From NCBI RefSeq assembly GCF_000319575.2, contig NC_021291.1:248001-312000 (forward strand): a DNA stretch of 64,000 nt. Reading direction: 5' to 3'. Each line of letters starts with the position of its first letter. Positions within the stretch are counted from its first letter, which is position 1. Both the position numbers and the translations under genes were made by a program. The notes beneath the pieces were generated by a model. That model had not been told where the DNA came from, searched no databases, and was given only the letters and a program-made list of their open reading frames with translations. The DNA comes from Spiribacter salinus M19-40 (GTDB lineage: Bacteria > Pseudomonadota > Gammaproteobacteria > Nitrococcales > Nitrococcaceae). Below are positions 25,609 to 40,968 of the stretch, one piece after another.

Positions 25609-26973
25609 ATGGCCGACGAGGCGCAGACGTTTGATCTGATATGCATCGGGGGCGGCAGTGGCGGCATCGCAACCGCGCGACGGGCGGCGGCGCATGGGGC
25701 ACGATGCGCGGTCATCGAATCAGACCGGTTGGGTGGGACCTGCGTAAACGTGGGCTGTGTGCCCAAGAAGATTATGTGGCAGGCGGCCCATGCCGCCGAC
25801 GTCATGGAGCGGGCCGCCGACTACGGTTTCTCGGGTGTCGCGCCACGCCATGATTGGCAGGCCCTGGTCAGTGCCCGTGCAGCCTACATCGAGCGGCTGA
25901 ACGGCATTTATGCCCGCAACCTCGACAAGGCTGAGGTGGAAAACATCACCGGCCATGCCCGGTTCGTGGATCCCCACACCGTGGAAGTGGACGGTACCCG
26001 CTATAAGGCGGAGCGGTTCGTCATTGCCACCGGCGGCGTGCCTGGCCGGCCCGCGATCCCCGGCGGTGATCTTGGGATCGATTCAGACGGATTTTTCGAC
26101 CTGCGTGATCGACCGGAGCGCGTAGCCGTGGTTGGCGCTGGGTACATTGCCGTCGAGCTGGCGGGCGTACTCCACGAACTGGGCAGTGAAGTCCAGCTTG
26201 TCGTGCGTCGCGAACAGCCGCTGCGGGAGTTTGATGCCGCCATCCAGCAGGCCTACCTGGATAGCATCGAGCAGGGCGGCCCCACGCTGATCAATCACTT
26301 CACGCCGGCCGGCCTTGAGGCGGCGTGGGGAGGATACGCGCTGCACGCCGAAGATGGTCGCAGTCTGGAGGGCCTTGACCAGGTGGTCTGGGCCGTCGGT
26401 CGTGTTCCGAACACCGACACCCTGGGCCTGGACGCCGCAGGGGTGAGCACCACCGAGCGCGGCACCGTGCCGGTGGATGACTGGCAGGTCACCAACCAGC
26501 CACACATCTTCGCGTTGGGTGATGTCACGGATAACCCCTATCCGCTGACCCCAGTGGCCATTGCGGCCGGTCGACGGCTGGCCGATCGGGTCTGGGGTGG
26601 CCAGCCCGAGCGGCGCCTGGATTACCGGGATGTGCCCACCGTGGTGTTTACCCATCCGCCGATTGGCACGGTCGGGCTGACCGAGGCGCAGGCCCGCGCC
26701 GAATACGGGGATGAGGTGCGGATCTACCAGACGGGCTTTGTGCCCATGGACTTCGCCCTGGCGCCGGCTGAGGCCAAGCAGCGCAGCACCATGAAGCTGG
26801 TGTGCGTGGGGGAGGACGAGCGCGTGGTCGGCATCCATCTCTTCGGCGTGGGCAGTGATGAGATGCTGCAGGGATTTGCGGTTGCGGTGCGCATGGGCGC
26901 GACCAAGCGCGATCTGGATGACACCGTCGCGATCCACCCAACCAGTGCGGAAGAAGTGGTCACCATGACCTAA
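25609..26973 (+). CDS. gor: Glutathione-disulfide reductase
   Basis: 454 residues. The FAD site [15 protein letters not shown] and the redox disulfide [13 protein letters not shown] with C45 and C50 are intact. [13 protein letters not shown] is the NADP-domain loop with following [10 protein letters not shown], whose arginine favours NADPH. The C-terminal dimer domain ends in [13 protein letters not shown] with the catalytic His-Glu pair. It keeps glutathione reduced; glutathione also reduces selenite to selenide through selenodiglutathione, which this enzyme class can reduce. The 164 bases before it, shared with prlC, include TATAAA at 25574-25579 (a possible -10) and CAGGAG near the ATG; no convincing -35. 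Confidence 0.95.
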   Translation: MADEAQTFDLICIGGGSGGIATARRAAAHGARCAVIESDRLGGTCVNVGCVPKKIMWQAAHAADVMERAADYGFSGVAPRHDWQALVSARAAYIERLNGIYARNLDKAEVENITGHARFVDPHTVEVDGTRYKAERFVIATGGVPGRPAIPGGDLGIDSDGFFDLRDRPERVAVVGAGYIAVELAGVLHELGSEVQLVVRREQPLREFDAAIQQAYLDSIEQGGPTLINHFTPAGLEAAWGGYALHAEDGRSLEGLDQVVWAVGRVPNTDTLGLDAAGVSTTERGTVPVDDWQVTNQPHIFALGDVTDNPYPLTPVAIAAGRRLADRVWGGQPERRLDYRDVPTVVFTHPPIGTVGLTEAQARAEYGDEVRIYQTGFVPMDFALAPAEAKQRSTMKLVCVGEDERVVGIHLFGVGSDEMLQGFAVAVRMGATKRDLDDTVAIHPTSAEEVVTMT

Positions 26974-26992
26974 TCATAGGGGAACCCAGGTC

Positions 26993-27526
26993 ATGATCGA
27001 GTCCTATCAGCAGATCAGCCCACAGATCGCCGAGACCGCGTGGATCCATGATGCCGCTGTCGTCATCGGCGACGTCACGCTGGGCGAGGCCGTCTCCGTG
27101 TGGCCAACCGCCGTCCTGCGCGGTGATGTTCATCGCATCGAGATTGGTGCGCGCTCCAACATCCAGGATGGGGCCATTGTGCATGTCGCCCATGAGGGGC
27201 CGTTTCAGTCAGGGTATCCCGCGGTGGTCGGCGAGGCCGTTACGGTGGGTCACCGGGCCGTTATTCATGCCTGTGAGGTGGGTAACCGGGTGTTGGTTGG
27301 CATGGGGGCCATTATTCTGGATGGCGCCGTGATTGAAGACGACGTCATCATTGGCGCCAATACGCTGGTCCCGCCCGGCAAGCGCCTGGAGAGCGGTTAT
27401 TTGTATCTGGGGAGCCCGGCCAAGGTGGTTCGGCCTCTCACGGCCAAAGAGCGCGAGCAGCTGCCCTATTCAGCCGATCATTATGTCCGGCTTATGGGCC
27501 GTCATCGGGGTGACGCCGAGGACTGA
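26993..27526 (+). CDS. yrdA: Gamma-carbonic anhydrase-family hexapeptide-repeat protein
   Basis: 177 residues. A left-handed beta-helix is built from hexapeptide turns (IGDVTLGEAVSVWPTAVLRG and onward). Zinc-type histidines sit in HVAHEGP and VGHRAVIHACEVG, as in the gamma carbonic anhydrase/YrdA group. YrdA-like proteins are soluble trimers; activity as a carbonic anhydrase has not been shown for most bacterial members, so the catalytic role is uncertain. Starts 19 bases after gor on the same strand, so it is likely cotranscribed. The last 25 bases overlap the antiporter gene convergently. Confidence 0.9.
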   Translation: MIESYQQISPQIAETAWIHDAAVVIGDVTLGEAVSVWPTAVLRGDVHRIEIGARSNIQDGAIVHVAHEGPFQSGYPAVVGEAVTVGHRAVIHACEVGNRVLVGMGAIILDGAVIEDDVIIGANTLVPPGKRLESGYLYLGSPAKVVRPLTAKEREQLPYSADHYVRLMGRHRGDAED

Positions 27527-28743
27527 GCCAGTTGGGGGCGCCTCGCGAGCAGGACCTGAACCACACTGGGCGTTGCCGCACAGGTCACGAGGGTGACCAG
27601 GGTCATGGCACCGTAGAGGGTGGGTGGGACCACCTCCGGGCCGAATCGCCGGGCCTGATCCATGATGACCATGGCGATCTCGGCCCGCGGGACCATGCTG
27701 ACGCCGAGGGGCAATGCACTGCCTCGCGGGGCTGCCCAGCGGGCGGGCAGGGCCGTGCCAACCAATTTGCCCGCCACAGCGGCTACCAGCAGGCCGGCGC
27801 CGGCACTCAGGGCGCCGATCAGGGCCGTGGGGTCGAGCTTTAGGCCAATCCCGATAAAAAAGAACGGCGCCAGAAAGTCGTGGAATACGCGGTAGGCCTC
27901 GTCTTCGCGAACCCGGCTCGGGGCCTTGCTGAAGATCAGGCCCGCGAACAGTGCCCCCACGGCCAGAGAAAAGCCGAGCAGGCCGGCCATCGCGGCGATG
28001 AGGCTGCCCAGCGCGACCACCACCAGCATCGGGGCCGGCGGCCTCTCACAGCTGGCGAGGAAACGGGCAAGCGGCGGCTCTCCCCAGCGGGCAAAGAGCC
28101 AGCAGGCGGCCGCGAAAGCCACAAGGCTTGTTAGCAGGGTGGCCGTTGTGCCGGCAACCGTGCTCCAGGCGATGGCCTCCCCGGTTTGCAACACCGGGAT
28201 CAGGCTCAACAGCACGGCCATCAACACGACCCCTGAGATGTCGTCCAGCTCGGCCACGTCGAGGGCGACTGATCCACTCTCGCTTCCCAGCGCGCCGGCC
28301 TGCTGCCAGGGCGGGATCGAAACGCCGATGCTGGTGGCCGTCAGCGCGACACCGGCGACGCCAGCCGGCAGGGGATCAAAGCCAACCCAGCGCGCGCCCG
28401 CATAGCCGGCGAGCCCAGCGGTGATGACACTCACCACCCAGATCAGGCTGGCGCCCGGAAGCTTTGCGAGCAGACGACGGGGGGCACTCTCGAGGCCAAT
28501 CCGAAAGAGCAAGGCAACCAGCCCCAGCGCCGCCAACAATTCAAAGGCGGTTATCACCGGGGTGTTCAGCCACTCAAGCGGCGCGCCCACGAGCCGCAGC
28601 CCAAGGCCAATCAGGATATAGCCCACCAGGGGCGGGATGCGGAGCCACCCACAGACATGCCGCGCCATAACGGCAAGCAGCGTGGCCCCGCCCACCAGCA
28701 TGACGAGGAGGGCATCCGGCGTGGCGCTGGCCTCAACGGGCAT
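27502..28743 (-). CDS. Monovalent cation:proton antiporter, CPA2/Kef type
   Basis: 413 residues, almost all membrane helices (about 12). IPPLVGYILIGLGLRL is the conserved first repeat, and DVAELDDISGVVLMAVLL holds the paired acidic residues of the ion-binding helix (DD within AELDDISG). FFFIGIGLKLDP is the conserved late helix. Kef/CPA2 proteins exchange K+ or Na+ for protons. It lacks the cytosolic RCK/TrkA-N domain that full-length KefB/KefC use for glutathione gating, so it resembles the shorter antiporters. Such carriers are useful to halophiles. Overlaps yrdA by 25 bases and ends 5 bases after the aroE stop region. Confidence 0.85.
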   Translation of the reverse strand: MPVEASATPDALLVMLVGGATLLAVMARHVCGWLRIPPLVGYILIGLGLRLVGAPLEWLNTPVITAFELLAALGLVALLFRIGLESAPRRLLAKLPGASLIWVVSVITAGLAGYAGARWVGFDPLPAGVAGVALTATSIGVSIPPWQQAGALGSESGSVALDVAELDDISGVVLMAVLLSLIPVLQTGEAIAWSTVAGTTATLLTSLVAFAAACWLFARWGEPPLARFLASCERPPAPMLVVVALGSLIAAMAGLLGFSLAVGALFAGLIFSKAPSRVREDEAYRVFHDFLAPFFFIGIGLKLDPTALIGALSAGAGLLVAAVAGKLVGTALPARWAAPRGSALPLGVSMVPRAEIAMVIMDQARRFGPEVVPPTLYGAMTLVTLVTCAATPSVVQVLLARRPQLAQSSASPR

Positions 28744-28748
28744 GCCGC

Positions 28749-29567
28749 TTAGGGGCGGGTGTCGTGCCGAAGGGTCTCGATTACGGGCTCGGTGCTGGGA
28801 CGGATATGTCGCCAGAGTTCAAACGCGCCAGCGGCTTGCTCGACGAGCATCCCCAGGCCATCCCGGGTGCGGAATGCCCCGTTTGCCGACGCCCAGCGCA
28901 GGAAAGGCGTGGGTTCGGCCCCATAGACCATGTCATAGGCCGTGGCGCCGTCCGCGACGATGCTCTCGGGCAGTGTGGGGACCTCGCCATCCAGCCCGCT
29001 GGATGTGGCGTTGATGACCACTTCAAAGCGCTCGCCGTCCAGTTCGTCCAGTCCAATGCCCTCGACACCGCCGATATCGTCAAAGGCGGCGGCCAGAACC
29101 TGGGCGCGCTCAGCTGTCCGGTTGGCGATCACGAGGTTGGCGGGCTGCTCAGCGAGTAACGGTGCGAGGACGCCGCGGGCCGCACCGCCCGCACCGATGA
29201 TCAGTAGCCGTTTGCCGGCGAGCCCCACGCCGAGGTTGTTGCGCAGGTCATTGATCAGTCCTTCGCCATCGGTGTTGTCTCCATACAGGCTTTCGCCGCA
29301 AATGAGGGTGTTGACCGCACCAGCGCGTTCGGCCCGCTCACTGCGCTGCTCGGCCAGGTCCCAGGCCGTCTCTTTAAACGGCACGGTGACATTGGCGCCG
29401 GCACCGCCCTCCTCCTGGAATGCCGCCAGCGCCTCTGCAAAGCCGTCCATGGGCGGCTCGCGACGCTCGTATTCCATCTGCTGGGCTGTTTCCTCGGCGA
29501 ATAGCCGATGAATGCGGGGAGAGAGTGAATGGCCGACTGGATGGCCAAAAACGGCGTAGAGATCCAT
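28749..29567 (-). CDS. aroE: Shikimate dehydrogenase
   Basis: 272 residues from the ATG at 29567, which has GGAGG 5 bases upstream; the GTG at 29573 lies inside that ribosome site and is rejected. It reduces 3-dehydroshikimate with NADPH. GHPVGHSLSPRIH (about 9-21) is the shikimate site, NVTVPFKETA holds the catalytic Lys, and the NADP fold has GAGGAARGVLAPL and NRTAERAQ. DGLGMLVEQAAGAFELW is the conserved end. It is at the downstream side of hemB in the long minus-strand run. Confidence 0.95.
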   Translation of the reverse strand: MDLYAVFGHPVGHSLSPRIHRLFAEETAQQMEYERREPPMDGFAEALAAFQEEGGAGANVTVPFKETAWDLAEQRSERAERAGAVNTLICGESLYGDNTDGEGLINDLRNNLGVGLAGKRLLIIGAGGAARGVLAPLLAEQPANLVIANRTAERAQVLAAAFDDIGGVEGIGLDELDGERFEVVINATSSGLDGEVPTLPESIVADGATAYDMVYGAEPTPFLRWASANGAFRTRDGLGMLVEQAAGAFELWRHIRPSTEPVIETLRHDTRP

Positions 29568-29592
29568 GGTCACCTCCGGTGAATCAGTTGTC

Positions 29593-30621
<1,029 letters not shown>

Positions 30622-31059
30622 TCAGGCCGCGGGGCAGCGCGGCAGACGATGGGTAGCCCAGTCCAGGACCTGGCGCACCCGTGGCGCAGTTAAATGGTAG
30701 GCCGTGGTCTCATCCACCCAGCGCCACTCATGGTGCTCGGGCGTGCCCAGTTCCGGGGCAATACCCAGCACCACCTTGCGCGTCTCGGTCCGGGCCAGAT
30801 AATACCGTGCGACCTTGCCGCGGGCGTAGGGGCCTGTCTCGATATAGTCCTCGCCCCAGGCGAGATCCAGTTCGGTTATGCCGGTCTCTTCAGCCACCTC
30901 TCGCCAAGCGGCCTGCAGCGGTGTCTCGCCTGCCTCGGTACGGCCCTTGGGGAAGTCCCAGTACTGATAGGCCCGCAGTAGGAGGAATCGCCATTCCGCC
31001 GCCTCCGGGCGCACGATCACCATGCCGGCGGACAGCGTGCGGGGTCGGCGCTTATTCAT
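30622..31059 (-). CDS. Nudix hydrolase, diadenosine tetraphosphatase-like
   Basis: 145 residues. The Nudix box runs from residue 39: G-R-T-E-A-G-E then REVAEETGI, a full G-x5-E-x7-REVxEExGx match. [30 protein letters not shown] places it with asymmetric Ap4A hydrolases and RppH-like enzymes, whose substrates I cannot separate by sight. [13 protein letters not shown] is the typical Nudix C-terminal strand. The start overlaps the hemE stop by 8 bases and hemB follows 16 bases later, so it is cotranscribed with heme genes. Confidence 0.85.
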   Translation of the reverse strand: MNKRRPRTLSAGMVIVRPEAAEWRFLLLRAYQYWDFPKGRTEAGETPLQAAWREVAEETGITELDLAWGEDYIETGPYARGKVARYYLARTETRKVVLGIAPELGTPEHHEWRWVDETTAYHLTAPRVRQVLDWATHRLPRCPAA

Positions 31060-32119
31060 GGTAGGCAGGGCTTTGAGCCTGCACGGCTTCGATCATCGCC
31101 GCCACGTGGTCGGGTGGGATTTGAGGGTGAACCCCGTGGCCGAGGTTGAAGACATGGCCACTGCCGTGACCAAACTCGGCCAGCACGCGGGCGACCTCTG
31201 CCTGGATAACGTGCGGACTGGCATACAGTACACTGGGATCCAGATTCCCCTGCAGAGCGACCTGATCGCCGACACGGCGCCGGGCTTCGCTGAGAGACAG
31301 GGTCCAGTCAACGCCCAAGGCATCGGCGCCGCAACCGGCGATCTGTTCGAGCCATAGCCCCCCGCCCTTGGTAAAGAAAACCACGGGTATGCGGCGGCCA
31401 TCCCGCTCACGAATCAGCCCTTCGATGATCTGCCGGGCGAAGCGTAGCGAGAAGCGCTCGTAGGCATCATGCGCCAGGGCGCCGCCCCAGGTATCGAAGA
31501 TCATCAGGGCCTGAGCGCCGGCCTCAACCTGCGCATTGAGATAGGCGGTTACCGCTTGAGCGGTCTTGTTGAGCAGCCGCTCGAGGACCTCAGGCTGATC
31601 GTAAGCGAGGGCCTTGATATGCCGGAAATCCTTGCTGCTGGCGCCCTCAACCATGTATGTGGCGAGAGTCCACGGGCTGCCGGAAAAGCCAATGAGTGGC
31701 ACTTGGCCGGCCAGCTCGCGGCGGATCAGGCTGACGGCGTCGGTCACGTACCGCAGCTCCGAGCCGATGTCCGGGACAGGCAGGGCATCGATCGCTGCGG
31801 CATCGCGGACGGGCCGTTCGAAGCGCGGGCCTTCTCCCGGCTCGAAGTAGAGGCCAAGCCCCATGGCATCCGGTACCGTGAGGATGTCCGAAAACAGAAT
31901 GGCGGCATCCAGCGGGAAGCGTCGCAGGGGTTGAAGGGTGACCTCGCAGGCGAGCGCCGGATTGCTGCAGAGGCTCATGAAGCTGCCGGCTTGCGCCCGC
32001 AGTTCGCGGTACTCCGGAAGGTACCGGCCTGCCTGGCGCATGATCCAGACCGGTGTCCGATCGACCGGCTCGCGCAACAGGGCGCGAAGCAGGCGGTCAT
32101 TGTGGAGCTCGCTGCTCAC
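31052..32119 (-). CDS. hemE: Uroporphyrinogen decarboxylase
   Basis: 355 residues, starting at GTG two bases after the gltD stop. It removes four acetate carboxyls from uroporphyrinogen III to give coproporphyrinogen [20 protein letters not shown] (about 22-38) contains the substrate-binding Arg residues, and [13 protein letters not shown] holds the essential Asp. [16 protein letters not shown] and [16 protein letters not shown] complete the family blocks. gltB-gltD-hemE is a widely conserved order in gammaproteobacteria. Confidence 0.96.
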   Translation of the reverse strand: MSSELHNDRLLRALLREPVDRTPVWIMRQAGRYLPEYRELRAQAGSFMSLCSNPALACEVTLQPLRRFPLDAAILFSDILTVPDAMGLGLYFEPGEGPRFERPVRDAAAIDALPVPDIGSELRYVTDAVSLIRRELAGQVPLIGFSGSPWTLATYMVEGASSKDFRHIKALAYDQPEVLERLLNKTAQAVTAYLNAQVEAGAQALMIFDTWGGALAHDAYERFSLRFARQIIEGLIRERDGRRIPVVFFTKGGGLWLEQIAGCGADALGVDWTLSLSEARRRVGDQVALQGNLDPSVLYASPHVIQAEVARVLAEFGHGSGHVFNLGHGVHPQIPPDHVAAMIEAVQAQSPAYHE

Positions 32120-32121
32120 CG

Positions 32122-37999
<5,878 letters not shown>

Positions 38000-38151
38000 G
38001 CGAACGGCCTCTCTGGTTGGGTTCGGGGAGCGGGTCACGCCAGCCAGGCGCCGTCGAATCGACAGTGCCTTCTCTCCTGAACTGGTGCGGGAATCCCGGG
38101 GGTCAGGCCCTCGGTTGGCCCGCTCCCGTTTCATAGGGCAAATGGCCGACT

Positions 38152-38180
38152 AATATAGCGGCCATGGGTTTTTTCGGCAA
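38152..38180 (-). promoter_or_regulatory. Candidate gltB promoter with a long leader
   Basis: On the minus strand, TTGCCG (38180-38175, 4 of 6), a 17-bp spacer and TATATT (38157-38152, 5 of 6). Transcription would start near 38145 and run about 145 bases before the GTG at 37999. The region 38000-38182 contains no other gene. Confidence 0.5.
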
Positions 38181-38182
38181 CT

Positions 38183-39355
38183 TCAGGTGAGGCGTTTCGG
38201 GCTGAGAAGGCGCTCGTGTTCATCCAGTGCGAAGCGATCCGTCATGCCGGCAATGTAATCGGCCACAACGCGGGCACGCCCCCGCAGCCCGCGCGCGGAC
38301 TCGCGGGCCTCGGCGGCCTCCCGAAACTGCGGGGGAAGCAACTGGGTATCACTCATCAATGTTTCGAACAGGGCCTCGATGACGCGGGCGGCCTTGGTGG
38401 TCATGCGATGGACCCGGTAGTGCCGATACAGGCGCTCGTGGAGGTGTTGCTTCAGCGTCCAGTGCTGGGCATGCATTGCCTCGCTGAAACCGATCAGGGG
38501 GTGGCTCAATGCTCGAGCGGCGTCCGGATCTTCGGGGCTGGCCGCGTCAATGTTTGCCTGGCTGGTTTCGATCAGGTCATGGACCTGGTCAGCGATGAGG
38601 TCGCGCACGATGCGATAGACCAGGCGACGACCCCTCAGTCCAGGGTGGCTCGTGCTGGCGCGGTGATGCAGGCCGGCAATCCAGTCCAGCGCCAGCAGTT
38701 CGTCGAGGTCAAGCAACCCCGCGCGCAGTCCGTCGTCCACGTCGTGGCTGTTATAGGCAATTTCATCGGCGATATTGGTGAGCTGGGCCTCCAGTGAAGG
38801 CTGTGTACCGTCCAGGAAACGCCGCCCAACATCACCCAGGCGTTTGGCCTGCTCGGTCGGGCAGCGTTTCACCAGACCCTCGCGTGCTTCGAACGTCAGA
38901 TTGAGCCCGTCAAAGTTCGGATAGCGTCCTTCCAACAGGTCAACGACACGCAGCGACTGGAGGTTGTGCTCAAAGCCACCATACGGGGTCATGCAGGCAT
39001 CGAGGGCCTCCTGACCAGCGTGGCCAAATGGGGTATGGCCGAGATCGTGGGCAAGGGCAATCGCTTCGGTTAGATCTTCGTTCAGGCCCATTGCGCGGGC
39101 GAGGGTGCGGGCAACTTGTGCCACCTCCAGGCTGTGCGTCAGCCGGGTTCGAAACAAATCCCCCTCGTGGTTAACGAAAACTTGCGTTTTGTATTCGAGG
39201 CGCCGAAACGCGGCACTGTGGATGATCCGGTCGCGATCGCGCTGGAAATCGTTACGCAAATCGGACGCGTCTTCCGGCACGCGTCGGCCGCGCCCTTGTG
39301 AGGGGCGGGAAGCGAAGGGCGCCAGGCCCAATGGGTCGCCGCCGGCGCTAACCAT
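38183..39355 (-). CDS. dgt: Deoxyguanosinetriphosphate triphosphohydrolase-like protein
   Basis: 390 residues with an HD-type metal site: RLTHSLEVAQVARTLA and IALAHDLGHTPFGHAGQEAL (H...HD...), then a later Asp in IADEIAYNSHDVDDGL. Family members remove triphosphate from dGTP or other dNTPs; HD-domain dGTPase-like proteins also include enzymes with poorly known substrate choice. The start overlaps the aroB stop by 8 bases. In Pseudomonas the aroB-gltB interval holds damX instead; here it holds this gene. Confidence 0.88.
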   Translation of the reverse strand: MVSAGGDPLGLAPFASRPSQGRGRRVPEDASDLRNDFQRDRDRIIHSAAFRRLEYKTQVFVNHEGDLFRTRLTHSLEVAQVARTLARAMGLNEDLTEAIALAHDLGHTPFGHAGQEALDACMTPYGGFEHNLQSLRVVDLLEGRYPNFDGLNLTFEAREGLVKRCPTEQAKRLGDVGRRFLDGTQPSLEAQLTNIADEIAYNSHDVDDGLRAGLLDLDELLALDWIAGLHHRASTSHPGLRGRRLVYRIVRDLIADQVHDLIETSQANIDAASPEDPDAARALSHPLIGFSEAMHAQHWTLKQHLHERLYRHYRVHRMTTKAARVIEALFETLMSDTQLLPPQFREAAEARESARGLRGRARVVADYIAGMTDRFALDEHERLLSPKRLT

Positions 39356-40442
39356 GATCCGTGCTCGCCAGTGTGGCCTCTAGGGCAGCGGCAGGGTAAT
39401 CCGCCGTGACAATGGCATCACCCAGGCCACGCAGAAGGACCAGACGCAGGGCGCCGCCGCGGTTTTTCTTGTCGCGTGCCATGAACTCGCGAAAGCGCGC
39501 TGACCCAATCCCGCCCGGGGCGCGCGTGGGCAGCCCCGTGCGCTCAACTAAGGTCTCGGCGCGCTGGCGCTCGTCTGGGCTGAGCCATCCGGCGCGCTCG
39601 GAGAGCGCAGCGGCCATGCACAGGCCAGCGCCAATCGCTTCGCCATGCAGCCACTCGCCATAGCCCAGCGCCGCCTCGATGGCATGGCCGAAGGTATGCC
39701 CCAGGTTGAGCAGGGCACGCTGGCCAGATTCCCGCTCATCGGCGGCGACAATGGCGGCCTTGTTCTGACACGCGCGCTCCACGACGAAACTCAGCGCTTC
39801 CGGGTCCCGGGCCATGACGGCCTCGAGATTGGCCTCCAGCCAGTCAAGGAATTCGCGATCGCCCAACAGGGCGTATTTGATGACCTCGGCCATGCCCGCT
39901 AGGAATTCACGATCCGGCAGCGTTTCAAGCACATCGAGGTCAGCGAGGACAGCCCGTGGTTGATGGAAGGCACCGATCATGTTCTTGCCGCGGGGGTGAT
40001 TGACCCCGGTCTTGCCGCCGACGGATGAGTCCACCATGGCCAGCAACGTGGTCGGGATCTGGATGAAATCAACGCCGCGTTGGTAGGTTGCCGCGACAAA
40101 TCCTGCCAGATCGCCAATCACACCCCCACCGAGGGCGACGACCTGGCAGTCCCGGTCAAAGCCATTGACCAGCATTTCATCGAACACCGGCAGCATCGAC
40201 TCGAGGCGCTTTTCCTGTTCGCCATCGCGGAGCGTGACCGCTGCGAACTGGCGATCCTTCAGAGCCGCCTGGAGGTGTGCCAGATACAGTGGTGCGACGA
40301 CTTCATTGCTGATCACAACGACCTGCCGCGCCTTAATGGCCGCCTGTAACCGAGCGGGTTGTGCGAGCAGGCCTCGACCGATGTCGATGGTGTACTGCCG
40401 CTCACCCAGCGCGACGGTGACCTGTCGGGTTGCCTCAGCCAT
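39348..40442 (-). CDS. aroB: 3-Dehydroquinate synthase
   Basis: 364 residues. Zinc- and NAD-dependent cyclisation of DAHP to dehydroquinate, step two of the shikimate pathway. LGGGVIGDLAGFVAATY (about 102-118) is the NAD-binding block, QIPTTLLAMVDSSVGGKTGVNH the active-site strand, and LNLGHTFGHAIEAALGYGEWLHGEAI holds zinc-ligand histidines. Overlaps the aroK stop by 8 bases. C-terminal end near the dGTPase start. Confidence 0.96.
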   Translation of the reverse strand: MAEATRQVTVALGERQYTIDIGRGLLAQPARLQAAIKARQVVVISNEVVAPLYLAHLQAALKDRQFAAVTLRDGEQEKRLESMLPVFDEMLVNGFDRDCQVVALGGGVIGDLAGFVAATYQRGVDFIQIPTTLLAMVDSSVGGKTGVNHPRGKNMIGAFHQPRAVLADLDVLETLPDREFLAGMAEVIKYALLGDREFLDWLEANLEAVMARDPEALSFVVERACQNKAAIVAADERESGQRALLNLGHTFGHAIEAALGYGEWLHGEAIGAGLCMAAALSERAGWLSPDERQRAETLVERTGLPTRAPGGIGSARFREFMARDKKNRGGALRLVLLRGLGDAIVTADYPAAALEATLASTDHG

Positions 40443-40968
40443 TGTCTGTCAGTCCTGTGTCTTGCACGCGCTCGGCCAGAAGGCGCGCGAGTCGATCCGG
40501 GTTGCCATCTTCCGTGTCGATGGTGATGTCGGCAAGCGCTTCATAGATGGGCCCACGTTCGGTCAGAAGCGCCTCCAGGCGGCCCCGTGGGTCGTTACCC
40601 TGCAAGAGAGGGCGGTCACTCTGGCGTGTCCGGGCAAGCTGGGTATCCACCCGAGCGCGCAGATAGATCACCACACCGCGCGCGGACAGGTTGAGCTGAC
40701 TGGTCTCATTGAGTACCGCGCCGCCGCCGGTGGCGAGACAAATGCGTGGCTGTTCGGTCAGCTCGGCCAGCAGATCGGCCTCACGGCGACGAAATCCCGC
40801 TTCGCCTTCGATGTCGAAAATACGCGGGATATCGACACCGGTCCGAGCTTCAAGCGCGGCATCCAAATCCACAAAGCTCAGGCCCAGTTGTTCTGCCAGG
40901 CGTCGGCCGATGGTGCTTTTCCCCGCGCCCATCGGCCCGATCAGGAAGATTCGATCCACATGACTCAT
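40435..40968 (-). CDS. aroK: Shikimate kinase
   Basis: 177 residues. Walker A is GPMGAGKSTIGRRLAEQLG (about 12-30); DLDAALEARTGVDIPRIF holds the Mg and shikimate residues, and EAGFRRREADLL and LATGGGAVL the substrate arginines and glycine loop. LLQGNDPRGRLEALLTERGPIYEALAD is the lid and adenine site. Phosphorylates shikimate at O3. The start overlaps the pilQ stop (4 bases), a conserved pil-aroKB junction. Confidence 0.96.
   Translation of the reverse strand: MSHVDRIFLIGPMGAGKSTIGRRLAEQLGLSFVDLDAALEARTGVDIPRIFDIEGEAGFRRREADLLAELTEQPRICLATGGGAVLNETSQLNLSARGVVIYLRARVDTQLARTRQSDRPLLQGNDPRGRLEALLTERGPIYEALADITIDTEDGNPDRLARLLAERVQDTGLTDNG

Noticed and set aside
26083-26937. A 284-codon minus-strand open frame opposite gor
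   Set aside because: The forward frame is an intact glutathione reductase; the reverse frame has no recognisable motifs.
38000-38134. Longer GltB starting at ATG 38134
   Set aside because: No ribosome site, about 10 bases from the probable transcription start, and the extra 45 residues would displace the catalytic Cys from the N-terminus; the GTG at 37999 fits the family.
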